This document shows, piece by piece, positions 43,864 through 53,490 of a DNA stretch of 64,000 nucleotides. The number at the start of each line of letters is the position of its first letter. The first letter of the stretch is position 1. A program made the position numbers and the translations under genes. The stretch comes from CAZADA01 sp964568975 (GTDB lineage Bacteria; Pseudomonadota; Alphaproteobacteria; Caulobacterales; Maricaulaceae), in contig CAZMSO010000008.1 of assembly GCA_964568975.1 (NCBI GenBank), positions 24,391 through 88,390 on the forward strand. Direction: 5' to 3'. Below the pieces are notes generated by a model. It was not told the DNA's origin. It made no database searches and worked only from the letters and a program-made list of their open reading frames with translations.

Positions 43864-46800
43864 CTAGAACAAGAAGCGGAACGTAAAGCGCGAGGTGTAG
43901 CGGCCAAAGCCATCGCGCACATCGGCATCCACATCGAAGGCGAAGGATGAATAATCCGTGCCCGCTGCGAAGCTGAAGCCCACAATACCGGCGGATTCCG
44001 GCAGATCCGCGGCCCGCAACGCCACCGCGTCCAAGGGCAAGCCCGTGTCGGGATCCAGCACCGGCGCGCCGTCGTCGTTCACGAACCGGATCAGCGTCTC
44101 CGGCGTGTCGAAACCCAATTCTTCCCGATAGCCAAAGCGCAGCTGCGGCGCCCACCAGGTTGCGCGATTGCGTCCGAAACGCCGCCCGACGGACAACACA
44201 GCCGACGCTGAGCCGGCCTCTAACGTCCGCGGGTCCACGGCGATGTTAAGGGCGCCGCCGCCTTCTTCTTTGTACCCCTCTTCCTCGATGTAGAGATACG
44301 TGCCGCTCAGCAGCGGCGTCAGCACGATCCAGCCCATGTCGAACTCTGCGCCCAGGCGCGCGGTCGCGTTGCCGAAATAGGACCGCCAATCGGCGGTGGC
44401 TTGGCGGTCAAGTTCGGCGGTGCCCTCGGAGCCAAAGATGATGTTGCGCGACGATTCAAAATTGTTGAGCCCCACGCCGCCATAGACGTCCGCGATGAAC
44501 GGCCCCCGTCGTGAGGATGCGTACGCGCCAAGCTGGAACGTCGTCAGCGTGGTTTCGTCATCGAAGCTGGTGTGGTCTTCAAACTCGCTCGCGCCGAAGG
44601 AGAAACTCAAGCCAGCGGCGTAAAACGGCCCCAACGGCCGATCGACCCCCGCCGCGACGGCAAAGCCTTGCCCGCGGAAACCCGGATTGTCCGCGCTTTC
44701 CGCACGGTCCAAATACACAAAATACTCTTGCGCCCACACGCCGCCGAGCGCTCCCTGATCGCCGCGCAAGGCCGACAAGCGGTTGGCCACGGCGCCGAAC
44801 GCGCCATCCACCGCCGCCACGGAGAGCTCAAGAGACGCACCGCTGAAATCCGGCAAGAGCTGGTTGTAGGCGCTCAAAAACGCCGCGCGCGCTTCGACCG
44901 GGTCGGCGTCTCCAATGTTGGCCAAGGCCGCGCCGACCTCTTCATCAGCGATCGCGGCCGCAATCACTGGATCATACGCCGCCGTCTGGTTCGCGTTGAG
45001 CCCCAACTCCTCAGCGGTGCGCAACGTGGCGTCGAGGGTGATGGTTTGGCCATCATCTGTGGTCAGCGCGACGTTGTAGACGAACGGCGCGTCCGCGCCG
45101 AGCAGGGCGTTGACGTCTTCCGCCGAGAGCGGCTGGCCGTTTTCGTCCTCCAACGAAGCCGCCTCAATGATCACAGCCTGGCTTTCGCGCGTCAGGCCCG
45201 TGAACTCCGGCGTGATTTGCGCGCCCGAGGCGATGCGCGCCGCGCCGGACACCGTGAAGCGGGTGGCGTTGGTTTCCACCGCGTCGTCGGAGAACTCCAC
45301 CGACACCCGCACCCGCGCGCCATCGCGCAAATCCAACGACGCCAAGCGCACAGGATCCGCGGACGTCGCGTTGGTCGCCTCCAACGTGCTGTTTTCCACA
45401 ATCAGGACTAAGCTGCCGTCCGGATCAGCGATGCGGCCGACGAATTGCGGCTGGTCCTCTTCGTCCAATTCCGGGCGGCCGATGAGCGCGAAGATGTCGT
45501 CGCCAAGACCGAAATCAATGTCGCCGACCACCGAACCCGCTAAGAGGTTGAACGTGTCGTCCGCGTCGCCGAAGAACACATCGCCGATAATCAGCGGCTC
45601 GGCGACGTCGTCAAGATCGATTTGGTCGTCATTGTTGGAATCCGCGACCAATTGCTCGCCGTTTTCATCGAACAACGCGCGATAATCTTGCGTGAAAGCG
45701 ACGCCGACGCCGTCATCGGGGCCGCGCAGATCAACGGCGATGGCTTGGCCTGTGCGCTCCGCCAGGCCGGTGTCGGGATCGGGATCCGTGTTTGAGTCCG
45801 TCTCATCGCCGTCGCCATCGTCATCATCGCCGTCCGACAGGAACAGCGCTTGGATGCGATTGGTGTTGGTGATGGTCTCCACAGAGCCGGACGCGTCGCG
45901 CAACGCGACCGCGACAGCGTGATCGCCGCGCACTTGAGCGGTGATCACGCCGTCATTCGTGATCGAGGCGACCGCCGCGCCGGCTTCAATGTCCACCCCC
46001 ACAGCCTCTTCAATGGCGGTGTCGTCAAACAGCGTCGCGGGATCATCGACCGCCGCCGGCGCTTCCGCCGACACAGTCGCGGTGATTGTGCCGAGATTGT
46101 CGATGCGCGCGACGTCGGCGTTTGCCCCGATGACGATCGCGGTGGCGTCGGCTTCAAACGCGCTGGCCGAGATCGTGCCTGAGGCCGCTGATCCGCTGTC
46201 GTTTAGGAACCCGCCCTCCACCACCACGCCGCTCGCGCCGTCATTGGAGCCGCGGATGTCGACGGCCGTGGCCGTGAAGCCGGCGTTCAAGCCGTTGGCG
46301 ATGATCGAGCCGCGATTGATTAAGCCATAGGCTTCATCCTCGGTGAGGAGAATGATGATGGCGTTTTCATCGAACGTGGTGTCGCCCACGGGAATCGTGA
46401 AGGCGGCGTCCGCCGTCACGACCGCAACGATCTCATCGGTGTTGAGATCCTCATCCTGGTCGGACACGTCGCGGATCTCTTCACGCACGACGCCCAGCGT
46501 GATGTCGCCGCCGCCGTCGGCGGGCTGCACCCGCAGGGCCGGCGCGCTGCCGGTGCTGACGATCTGACCCGTGCGGCGGTTGATGTTAAACTCGACATTC
46601 AGATCGAGCGGATCCTCAACGTCGCTTTCGTCCTCCGGCGTGTCGGGGTCGTCCTCCACATTGTCGGAATCAAACCCGCTGATGGGCCCGCTCACCAGCA
46701 CGCCGTCGCCGACGCTCGCCTCGACTAAAACGGCCTCCGCGCCAAGGTCGAGGGCGTCGTCATCTAAGGTGAACGGCTCTTCGCCGTCATCAAGGCTGTC

Positions 46801-47712
46801 GGGATCCGTCGCGTTCGTGATGAACGTCGACTCAAACCCCGTGGTGGTGACAGTCCCCGAAAGATTGACATTGCCGCCCACATCGCCACGCACCCGCACA
46901 GCGCCCGCGTCCTCGCCGTTGGCGGTCACGGCGCCGCGGGTGAACACATCGCCTGAGACGGCTTGTTGAATGTCCAGCGCGATGGACCGGTCGCCGACTG
47001 CGCTCGTCGTCCCTTCCAGAATGACGTCGCCGTTAATCGGCGCAGCGAGGCGCACGGCCGTGGAGTCATCGCCCTCCACCCGCACGGCGCTTGAGGAATC
47101 GCCAATAACGTCGCCCTCAAACGCCGCCGCGCCCTCCACGAGCACGCCCACGCGGCCGAACCCTTCCGCTAGGGGGCCGTCAACATCGCCGTCGTCATCC
47201 AAGTCTTCGCGAACAAACGTCTCCAACACCTCGATCGTGCCGCTGTTGAAGATGAAGCTCGGCCCCCCAATGGCGTCGGTGTCCGCGCGCAGGCCCACCA
47301 CCTCAGTCCCATCGGCGTCGGGCAAGGCGTCGATGATGCGCACCACGCCTTCATTCGTGAACGTGTTCGATGAGTTGATCGTGACCGCCGTCAGCCCGTC
47401 AAACGCGGGATTGCGGGCCTCGCCGTCCTCAACGCTGGCGTCCAAAATCACGGAGCCGCCAGATTCCAAAAGGACGTTCGCCGGAAGCGGGTTGTCGGGA
47501 TCGGTTTGATCCGCGGTCGCGGTGTCGATCGGCGCCGTGAGATCGTCGGAAATGACGACGCCGTCAAACGCCTCCTCCTCCTCCTCATCCTGCGCCGTCG
47601 CGGCGTCGGCCGCGACCGCCGCCATCGCCGCGGCGGCCAACCACGCGCGAACACGAGACCGCTGAACCACAGAGGCCCGAACACGACCCCCCACCACCAG
47701 AGACTGCGCCAT
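43864..47712 (-). CDS. Large autotransporter (type Va)
   Basis: Surface or secreted protein of 1282 residues. A signal peptide with a basic n-region ends near residue 39 (ADAATAQ), followed by a Glu run. The passenger (about 40-960) is built of parallel-helix-like repeats with many G-x-I/V-N and VRVEGD units, interrupted by Asp-rich loops (DLDDDGDVDG, DGDDDDGDGD, DSNNDDQIDLDD) that resemble EF-hand or thrombospondin type 3 calcium sites. The C-terminal about 280 residues form the autotransporter barrel (from GGVWAQEYF) and end in Phe (FTFRFLF). The target is not known. No repeats or composition shift suggest recent transfer. Confidence 0.88.
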   Translation of the reverse strand: MAQSLVVGGRVRASVVQRSRVRAWLAAAAMAAVAADAATAQDEEEEEAFDGVVISDDLTAPIDTATADQTDPDNPLPANVLLESGGSVILDASVEDGEARNPAFDGLTAVTINSSNTFTNEGVVRIIDALPDADGTEVVGLRADTDAIGGPSFIFNSGTIEVLETFVREDLDDDGDVDGPLAEGFGRVGVLVEGAAAFEGDVIGDSSSAVRVEGDDSTAVRLAAPINGDVILEGTTSAVGDRSIALDIQQAVSGDVFTRGAVTANGEDAGAVRVRGDVGGNVNLSGTVTTTGFESTFITNATDPDSLDDGEEPFTLDDDALDLGAEAVLVEASVGDGVLVSGPISGFDSDNVEDDPDTPEDESDVEDPLDLNVEFNINRRTGQIVSTGSAPALRVQPADGGGDITLGVVREEIRDVSDQDEDLNTDEIVAVVTADAAFTIPVGDTTFDENAIIILLTEDEAYGLINRGSIIANGLNAGFTATAVDIRGSNDGASGVVVEGGFLNDSGSAASGTISASAFEADATAIVIGANADVARIDNLGTITATVSAEAPAAVDDPATLFDDTAIEEAVGVDIEAGAAVASITNDGVITAQVRGDHAVAVALRDASGSVETITNTNRIQALFLSDGDDDDGDGDETDSNTDPDPDTGLAERTGQAIAVDLRGPDDGVGVAFTQDYRALFDENGEQLVADSNNDDQIDLDDVAEPLIIGDVFFGDADDTFNLLAGSVVGDIDFGLGDDIFALIGRPELDEEDQPQFVGRIADPDGSLVLIVENSTLEATNATSADPVRLASLDLRDGARVRVSVEFSDDAVETNATRFTVSGAARIASGAQITPEFTGLTRESQAVIIEAASLEDENGQPLSAEDVNALLGADAPFVYNVALTTDDGQTITLDATLRTAEELGLNANQTAAYDPVIAAAIADEEVGAALANIGDADPVEARAAFLSAYNQLLPDFSGASLELSVAAVDGAFGAVANRLSALRGDQGALGGVWAQEYFVYLDRAESADNPGFRGQGFAVAAGVDRPLGPFYAAGLSFSFGASEFEDHTSFDDETTLTTFQLGAYASSRRGPFIADVYGGVGLNNFESSRNIIFGSEGTAELDRQATADWRSYFGNATARLGAEFDMGWIVLTPLLSGTYLYIEEEGYKEEGGGALNIAVDPRTLEAGSASAVLSVGRRFGRNRATWWAPQLRFGYREELGFDTPETLIRFVNDDGAPVLDPDTGLPLDAVALRAADLPESAGIVGFSFAAGTDYSSFAFDVDADVRDGFGRYTSRFTFRFLF

Positions 47713-47882
47713 TATGCGGCCCTCATCCAACGACCGACGCCCGCGGCCGACACGCGGCGCGCAGGCGATTCCCACGCGCGGAGGTCTCACGAGTATGTCT
47801 AAACGAAACGTGGCGAGCCGGTCCACGCCCGCCGTCACGCCAAGGCCCCGGCCCGTGGAGCGCGATCAGCGCTGCGCCCGCC

Positions 47883-49292
47883 TTAGGCGCTGTAATACAT
47901 CGCAAATTCGACCGGGTGTGGATGAGTTTCGAAGCGCTTCACTTCTTCCATCTTCAAATCGAGATAGCCGTCGATTTGATCATCCGTCATCACGCCGCCA
48001 CGGGTGAGGAAGCCGCGATCGGCGTCGAGCGCCTGGCACGCCTCGCGCAGGGACGCACACACCGTCGGCGCGTCTTTCAGATCATCAGGGGTCGCTTCAT
48101 ACAAATCCCGATCCATCGGCGCGCCGGGTTCAATGCGGTTCTCGACGCCGTCAAGGCCAGCCATCAACAACGCCGTGAAGGTGAGATAAGGGTTGCCCGC
48201 CGGGTCCGGGAAGCGCGCTTCAATGCGCTTGCCTTTGGGGCTGGCGGAATGGGGCACGCGGATGGAGGCCGAGCGGTTGCGCGCGGAATAAGTGAGGATT
48301 GTGGGCGCTTCAAAGCCTGGGATCAGGCGCTTGTAAGAATTCGTCGTCGAATTTGAGAACGCGTTGATGGCGCGCGCGTGTTTCAACACACCGCCAATGT
48401 AATGCAAACAAGTTTGAGACAGCCCGGCATAGGCGTCGCCCGCGAACAGAGGCGTGTCGCCTTTCCATAGGGACTGATGTACGTGCATGCCCGTGCCGTT
48501 GTCATTCCACACGGGCTTCGGCATGAAGGTGGCGGTCTTGCCATAAGCCGCCGCGACCATGTGAACGATGTATTTATAAAGCTGCATATTGTCAGCCATT
48601 TGGACTAGCGGCGCGAACCGCATGCCCAATTCATGCTGAGACGGCGCGACTTCGTGGTGATGCTTTTCTGGCTGCAGGCCAAGCTCCGTCATCACCGAGA
48701 GCATTTCTGAGCGCAAGTCCTGGCCGGCGTCTACCGGCGGCACGGGGAAATAGCCGCCCTTGGGGCCGGGTCGGTGGGCCTGATTGCCGCCGTCATACTC
48801 CGCATCGGAGTTGTAGGGCCCCTCCATGGAGTCGATTTCATAGCCCGTGTGTTGCTGGTCCGTCTTAAAGCGCACGTCGTCGAACACGAAGAATTCCGCT
48901 TCAGGGCCGAAATAGGCCGTGTCCGCCACGCCGGTGGCGTTGAGGTGGGCTAACGCGCGCTTAGCCGCGGACCGTGGGCAACGCTCATAGGGCGTGTCAG
49001 TGGCGGGCTCGTAGATGTCGCAAAAAAGCGCCAGAGTGGTCTGCTGGAAGAAGGGATCGATGGCGGCGGTGGCCACATCCGGCGTAAGCTTCATGTCCGA
49101 TTCATTAATGGCTTTCCATCCCGCGATGGAGGAGCCGTCAAACATCGCGCCTTCGTGGAGGAAATCGGCATCGACCATGGAGACGTCGAACGTGACATGC
49201 TGCATCTTTCCCCGGGGATCGGTGAACCGGAGATCCACGTATTTGACGTCTTCGTCCGCAATCTTCTTCAAAACGGCGTCAGCGTCGGACAT
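47883..49292 (-). CDS. glnA: Glutamine synthetase type I
   Basis: ATP-dependent synthesis of glutamine from glutamate and ammonia, dodecamer. The 469-residue product has the beta-grasp and catalytic domains: MFDGSSIAGW, the metal-binding VAPSQHELGMRF, GMHVHQSLWKGD and NRSASIRVP. The adenylylation Tyr398 is present in RDLYEATP, so control by GlnE is likely. The gene for PII (glnB), which normally precedes glnA in alphaproteobacteria, is not here; upstream is nnr in the opposite direction. Confidence 0.97.
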   Translation of the reverse strand: MSDADAVLKKIADEDVKYVDLRFTDPRGKMQHVTFDVSMVDADFLHEGAMFDGSSIAGWKAINESDMKLTPDVATAAIDPFFQQTTLALFCDIYEPATDTPYERCPRSAAKRALAHLNATGVADTAYFGPEAEFFVFDDVRFKTDQQHTGYEIDSMEGPYNSDAEYDGGNQAHRPGPKGGYFPVPPVDAGQDLRSEMLSVMTELGLQPEKHHHEVAPSQHELGMRFAPLVQMADNMQLYKYIVHMVAAAYGKTATFMPKPVWNDNGTGMHVHQSLWKGDTPLFAGDAYAGLSQTCLHYIGGVLKHARAINAFSNSTTNSYKRLIPGFEAPTILTYSARNRSASIRVPHSASPKGKRIEARFPDPAGNPYLTFTALLMAGLDGVENRIEPGAPMDRDLYEATPDDLKDAPTVCASLREACQALDADRGFLTRGGVMTDDQIDGYLDLKMEEVKRFETHPHPVEFAMYYSA

Positions 49293-49471
49293 CAGACGGT
49301 CTCCTCAACAGCGTTGTCGACACGGCCGGATTGGCCTCAGGCGGGATGACAGAACCACGGCGTCGCCACACACGGCGCGCGCCCGCTCCGCAGAGGCGGG
49401 GCCGCTTGGTGGCGATGCACAACAGTTTCATGACGCTTTGCACCATGACGCAAGTGCGGGGTGATGTCGCA

Positions 49472-51085
49472 ATGTCCCAGCCTGTGGAGTGGCGCGTTTA
49501 TGACACAGCTGGGCACCGCACGGCCGACGCCGCCGCGGCGAACGCCGGCGTCGCCCGCGACGCCTTAATGCGCGCGGCCGGTCACGCGGTCGCGGATGCA
49601 ATCGCGCGCCGCTGGGCCCCGCGGCCGACCTGGGTGGCGTGCGGTCCTGGCGACAATGGCGGCGACGGCTATCGCGCCGCTGCGCGCTTGCGCGCGGGGG
49701 GCTGGCCGGTGCGCGTCGCCGCGACGGCGCCCGCTTCCGGCGCAAGCCCCGCGGCCCGTGCCGCGCGCGCCGCCTGGGCGGGCCCGGTGGAGGACCTTGC
49801 GGCGTGCGTCGACAGCCCGTGCGGGCCCGAGACACTGTGTGTGGACGCCGTGTTCGGCGCGGGATTGTCGCGCCCTTTGTCAGGGCCGGCGGCGGCGTTC
49901 GCGCGCGCCGCGACATCGCTGCGCGCCGCCGGCGGCGTCGTCATTGCGGTGGATGCGCCCAGCGGCGTGCGCGGTGATGACGGCGGCCATGACGGGCCCG
50001 TGGTCGCCGCCGACCTCACCGTCACGTTCTGGCGGAAAAAACCCGTCCATCTTCTGGCGCCGGGACGCAGCCTGTGCGGCGAGGTGGTGGTTGCTGACAT
50101 TGGCCATCCCGCCGTTGTGAACGCGGCTGCAGCGCCTGTCGCATGGGAGAATGCGCCTGTGCTGTGGCCGCAGCTTCCCCCGGATCTGGCGCGGGAGACG
50201 CACAAACACGCCCGCGGGCGCGTCGCCGTGGCGACGGGCCCGGCTGGGCGCACGGGCGCGGCGCGGCTTGCGGCCCGGGCGGGACTGCGTGCGGGCGCAG
50301 GCCTGGCGACGCTGCTCGCGCCGCCGGACGCTATGGCGGAGGTCGCCGCCCAAAGCACGGCCGTCATGACCCGCAGCGTCGCGACGCCGGAGGCCTTAGC
50401 CGCCGCCGCTGCGGAGGCCCATGCGGTGGTCGTGGGGCCGGGCTTTGGCGTTGAGCGTGCGCGCGCGGCGACGCCGCAGCTGCTGGCGGCGGGGCCGCCG
50501 GCGGTGCTTGACGCCGACGCCCTTACGGCGTTTGAGGATGACCCGGCCACGTTGTTGAACCAGCTGCGCCCCAGCGACGTGCTGACGCCCCATGCGGGAG
50601 AGTTTCGCCGCCTCTTTCGCGACCTCGCCGACCGCGACGCGTTGAGCGCCGCGCGACACGCCGCGGATCGGTGCGGCGCGGTGATGGTGCTGAAAGGTCC
50701 CGCCACGATCATCGCCGCGCCGGGACACGTTCCGGTGATCAACGTCCACGCGACGCCGGCCCTCGCGACCGCGGGTTCAGGGGATGTCTTGGCGGGCGTG
50801 ATCGCCGCGCTTTTGGCGCAGACCGCGCGCGCTTGCAGCGACGCGGCGGCGGCGTCGGCGGCGGCCTGCGCGGGCGTGTGGCTGCACGGCGAGGCGGGGC
50901 GGCGCTGCGGCGGTGGTCTGATTGCGGAAGATCTGCCGGACGCGTTGCCGGCGGCCTTGCGCGATCTCGCCCGCCGCGCGAGGAAGACACGCGCTTGGGA
51001 ATCGCTCAAGCGCCCCATAATGATGGTTGGCGAGGCCGAGCCGCGCGGGCCCGGCGAAGGAGGTGGCGGTGAGCACGAAATCTGA
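49472..51085 (+). CDS. nnr: Bifunctional NAD(P)H-hydrate epimerase/dehydratase
   Basis: Repairs hydrated NAD(P)H: the N-terminal half epimerises R- to S-NAD(P)HX, the C-terminal half dehydrates it with ADP. The 537-residue product has the YjeF-N motifs VACGPGDNGGDGYRAA, VDAVFGAGLSRPL and VDAPSGVRGDDG, then the ribokinase-like module with VLDADALTAF, LTPHAGEFRRLF and ATAGSGDVLAGVIAALLA. Start 49472 fits the family N-terminus; earlier in-frame ATGs give a non-conserved extension. It overlaps the malic enzyme gene by 17 bp. Confidence 0.94.
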   Translation: MSQPVEWRVYDTAGHRTADAAAANAGVARDALMRAAGHAVADAIARRWAPRPTWVACGPGDNGGDGYRAAARLRAGGWPVRVAATAPASGASPAARAARAAWAGPVEDLAACVDSPCGPETLCVDAVFGAGLSRPLSGPAAAFARAATSLRAAGGVVIAVDAPSGVRGDDGGHDGPVVAADLTVTFWRKKPVHLLAPGRSLCGEVVVADIGHPAVVNAAAAPVAWENAPVLWPQLPPDLARETHKHARGRVAVATGPAGRTGAARLAARAGLRAGAGLATLLAPPDAMAEVAAQSTAVMTRSVATPEALAAAAAEAHAVVVGPGFGVERARAATPQLLAAGPPAVLDADALTAFEDDPATLLNQLRPSDVLTPHAGEFRRLFRDLADRDALSAARHAADRCGAVMVLKGPATIIAAPGHVPVINVHATPALATAGSGDVLAGVIAALLAQTARACSDAAAASAAACAGVWLHGEAGRRCGGGLIAEDLPDALPAALRDLARRARKTRAWESLKRPIMMVGEAEPRGPGEGGGGEHEI

Positions 51086-53399
51086 TGGGGCCTTCAGCGA
51101 GGCCGAAGCGCTCGCCTTCCACAAATTCCCGACCCCCGGCAAATTGGGCGTGCGCGCGACCAAGCCGATGGGCACGCAGCGGGATTTGTCCCTCGCCTAC
51201 AGCCCGGGCGTCGCCTGGCCCGTGAAGGCGATCGCCGCGGATCCCGATCTCGCTTACGATTACACCTCCAAGGGCAACATGGTCGCGGTCGTCTCCAACG
51301 GCACCGCGATTTTGGGGCTCGGCGATTTGGGCGCCATGGCCTCGAAGCCGGTGATGGAAGGCAAGTCGGTCCTGTTTAAACGCTTTGCGGACGTGGATTC
51401 CATCGACATCGAAGTCGACGAGCGCGACGTCGACCGTTTTGTGGAGTGCGTGCGCGGCTTCGGCGCGAGTTTCGGCGGCATAAATCTGGAGGACATCTCC
51501 GCGCCGGCCTGCTTTGAAATCGAAGAGCGCTTGCGCGAGGCCCTTGATGTTCCCGTGTTTCACGACGATCAGCACGGCACCGCCATCATCGCCGCGGCGG
51601 GTCTGATCAATGCGTGCGCCCTCACGGACCGCGCGATGGAGGACCTGAAAGTCGTCATGGTCGGCGCGGGCGCGGCGGGATTGTCAGTGCTTGAATTGAT
51701 TAAGCGCCTGGGCGTGCGGGATGAAAACGCCGTCGTGATCGACCGCAAAGGCGTGGTTTACAAAGACCGTCCGGGCAATATGCATGCGCGTCTCGCGCGC
51801 CACGCCACCGATACTGATGTGCGCACGCTGGATGAGGCTGTGGCCGGGCGCGATTGCTTGTTAGGCCTCTCCGTCGCCGGCGCGGTGACCCAAGACATGG
51901 TCCGCTCCATGGCGCGCGACCCGATCATTTTCGCCATGGCCAACCCCGATCCGGAAATCACGCCCGAGCACGTCAAGGCTGTGCGCGGGGATGCGATCAT
52001 GGCCACGGGGCGTTCCGATTATCCCAACCAAGTCAACAACGTGCTGGGCTTTCCCTACATTTTCCGCGGCGCCCTCGATGTCCGCGCCAAAACGATTAAT
52101 GAGGAGATGAAACTGGCCGCCGCCCGCGCGCTGGCTGATCTCGCGCGGGAGGACGTGCCCGATGAAGTCGCGGCCGCTTATCATGGCCGGCGCTTGGCTT
52201 TCGGGCGTGACTACATCATCCCCACCCCCTTTGATCCGCGCCTGATCTCCTCCATTCCGCCTTATGTGGCCCAAGCCGCGATGGACACGGGCGTGGCGCG
52301 CAAGCCGATCCGCGATATGGATGCGTATCGGCGCGGCCTTGAACGTCGGCTCGACCCGTCCGCCGGCTTGATCCAGCGCATTCAAGGCGCAGTGCGCGCG
52401 GAGACGCGCACCATCGTCTTCGCGGAGGGCGAGGAGCCGTCCGTCATCCGCGCGGCCTACGCCTTCCAAAGCCAAGGCCTCGGCAAAGCGATTTTGGTCG
52501 GGCGCGATGAGCAGGTGCAGCGGAACATGCGCCTGGTGGGGGTGGACGAGAGCGCGGGTCTTGAGATCGCGAATGCGCGCATTTCCGATCGCAACCCTGA
52601 TTTCGTCGATTTTCTTTATGAGCGCTTGCAGCGGCGGGGTTTTCTCTATCGCGACGTGCAGCGCTGGGTGAATCTCGACCGCAATGTGTTTGCAGCGTGC
52701 ATGGTCGCGAAAGGCGACGCCGACGGCATGGTCACCGGCGTTACGCGCCATTTCGACCGGGTGTTGGGCGAAGTGATGATGGCCCTCGACACGCGCCCGG
52801 GCGAGCGGGTGATGGGCATGTCGATCGTCCTGGCGCGCGGCCGCACGCTCTTCATCGCCGACACGAGCGTGCTGGAGTTCCCGGGGCCTGAGGAGTTGGT
52901 CGACATTGCGTGCGAAGCCGCCGCCGCGGCCCGGCGGGTGGGCTTCACGCCGCGCGTGGCGTTTTTGAGCTACTCCACCTTCGGCCAACCGCGCGGCGAC
53001 CGCATGGAGAAGATCACCGACGCGGTGCGCATTCTCGAGCAGCGCGCGCCCGATTTTGAATTCGAGGGCGAGATGGCTGCGGATGTGGCGCTCGATCCCG
53101 ATCACCGGCGGCTTTATCCGTTCTCGCGTCTTAGCGAACCGGCGAATGTGCTGATTATGCCCGCAATCCACTCCGCCTCGATTTCAGAGAAGCTGCTTGG
53201 GGCGGCGGGCGGCGCGACAGTGCTTGGCCCGATCCTTATGGGGCTCGAAAAATCCGTGCAAATCTGCCGCCTTGGCGCGCCCGTCTCCGACATTGTGACG
53301 ATGGCCACCATCGCGGCGTACGACATGGCCAATCGCGACGCGTTGGATGAGGCGGCCCTGGAGCCTGGGCCCTTGTTCGGCGCGCCCGTGCGCGTCTAA
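51069..53399 (+). CDS. maeB: NADP-malic enzyme with phosphotransacetylase-like domain
   Basis: Decarboxylates malate to pyruvate, making NADPH. The 776-residue product consists of a malic enzyme (about 1-430: SLAYSPGVAWPVKAI, VFHDDQHGTAIIAAAG, VMVGAGAAGLSVLELIKR) and a C-terminal phosphotransacetylase-like domain (about 430-776) that is regulatory in known members. The GTG start at 51069 has AAGGAGG 5 nt upstream, inside the end of nnr. The size is normal for the MaeB type. The symbol is by family. Confidence 0.94.
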   Translation: MSTKSDGAFSEAEALAFHKFPTPGKLGVRATKPMGTQRDLSLAYSPGVAWPVKAIAADPDLAYDYTSKGNMVAVVSNGTAILGLGDLGAMASKPVMEGKSVLFKRFADVDSIDIEVDERDVDRFVECVRGFGASFGGINLEDISAPACFEIEERLREALDVPVFHDDQHGTAIIAAAGLINACALTDRAMEDLKVVMVGAGAAGLSVLELIKRLGVRDENAVVIDRKGVVYKDRPGNMHARLARHATDTDVRTLDEAVAGRDCLLGLSVAGAVTQDMVRSMARDPIIFAMANPDPEITPEHVKAVRGDAIMATGRSDYPNQVNNVLGFPYIFRGALDVRAKTINEEMKLAAARALADLAREDVPDEVAAAYHGRRLAFGRDYIIPTPFDPRLISSIPPYVAQAAMDTGVARKPIRDMDAYRRGLERRLDPSAGLIQRIQGAVRAETRTIVFAEGEEPSVIRAAYAFQSQGLGKAILVGRDEQVQRNMRLVGVDESAGLEIANARISDRNPDFVDFLYERLQRRGFLYRDVQRWVNLDRNVFAACMVAKGDADGMVTGVTRHFDRVLGEVMMALDTRPGERVMGMSIVLARGRTLFIADTSVLEFPGPEELVDIACEAAAAARRVGFTPRVAFLSYSTFGQPRGDRMEKITDAVRILEQRAPDFEFEGEMAADVALDPDHRRLYPFSRLSEPANVLIMPAIHSASISEKLLGAAGGATVLGPILMGLEKSVQICRLGAPVSDIVTMATIAAYDMANRDALDEAALEPGPLFGAPVRV

Positions 53400-53490
53400 G
53401 CGCTGCGCGCGCCCTTGTCGGGGGGCGCAGCCGCCCCACGTGACGCCCGTGCGCCTGCGTCTCAGCCCCGGCGCCTGGGAGAGGTTCGCT

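Noticed and set aside
49439..49458. NtrC-like site upstream of glnA (GGTGCA with GCAC on the minus strand)
   Set aside because: The half-sites are 8 bp apart rather than 5 and one half has mismatches; no sigma-54 -24/-12 pair was found near it.
49669..51018. 449-codon antisense open frame over nnr
   Set aside because: Shadow frame of low complexity (Ala, Ser, Arg), no family pattern.
51861..53171. 436-codon antisense open frame over the malic enzyme gene
   Set aside because: Shadow frame; rich in Arg and His with no recognisable domain.
53416..53440. Terminator after the malic enzyme gene (GGGGCG-CAGC-CGCCCC)
   Set aside because: Short stem without T-run, common in DNA of this composition; not listed as a feature.
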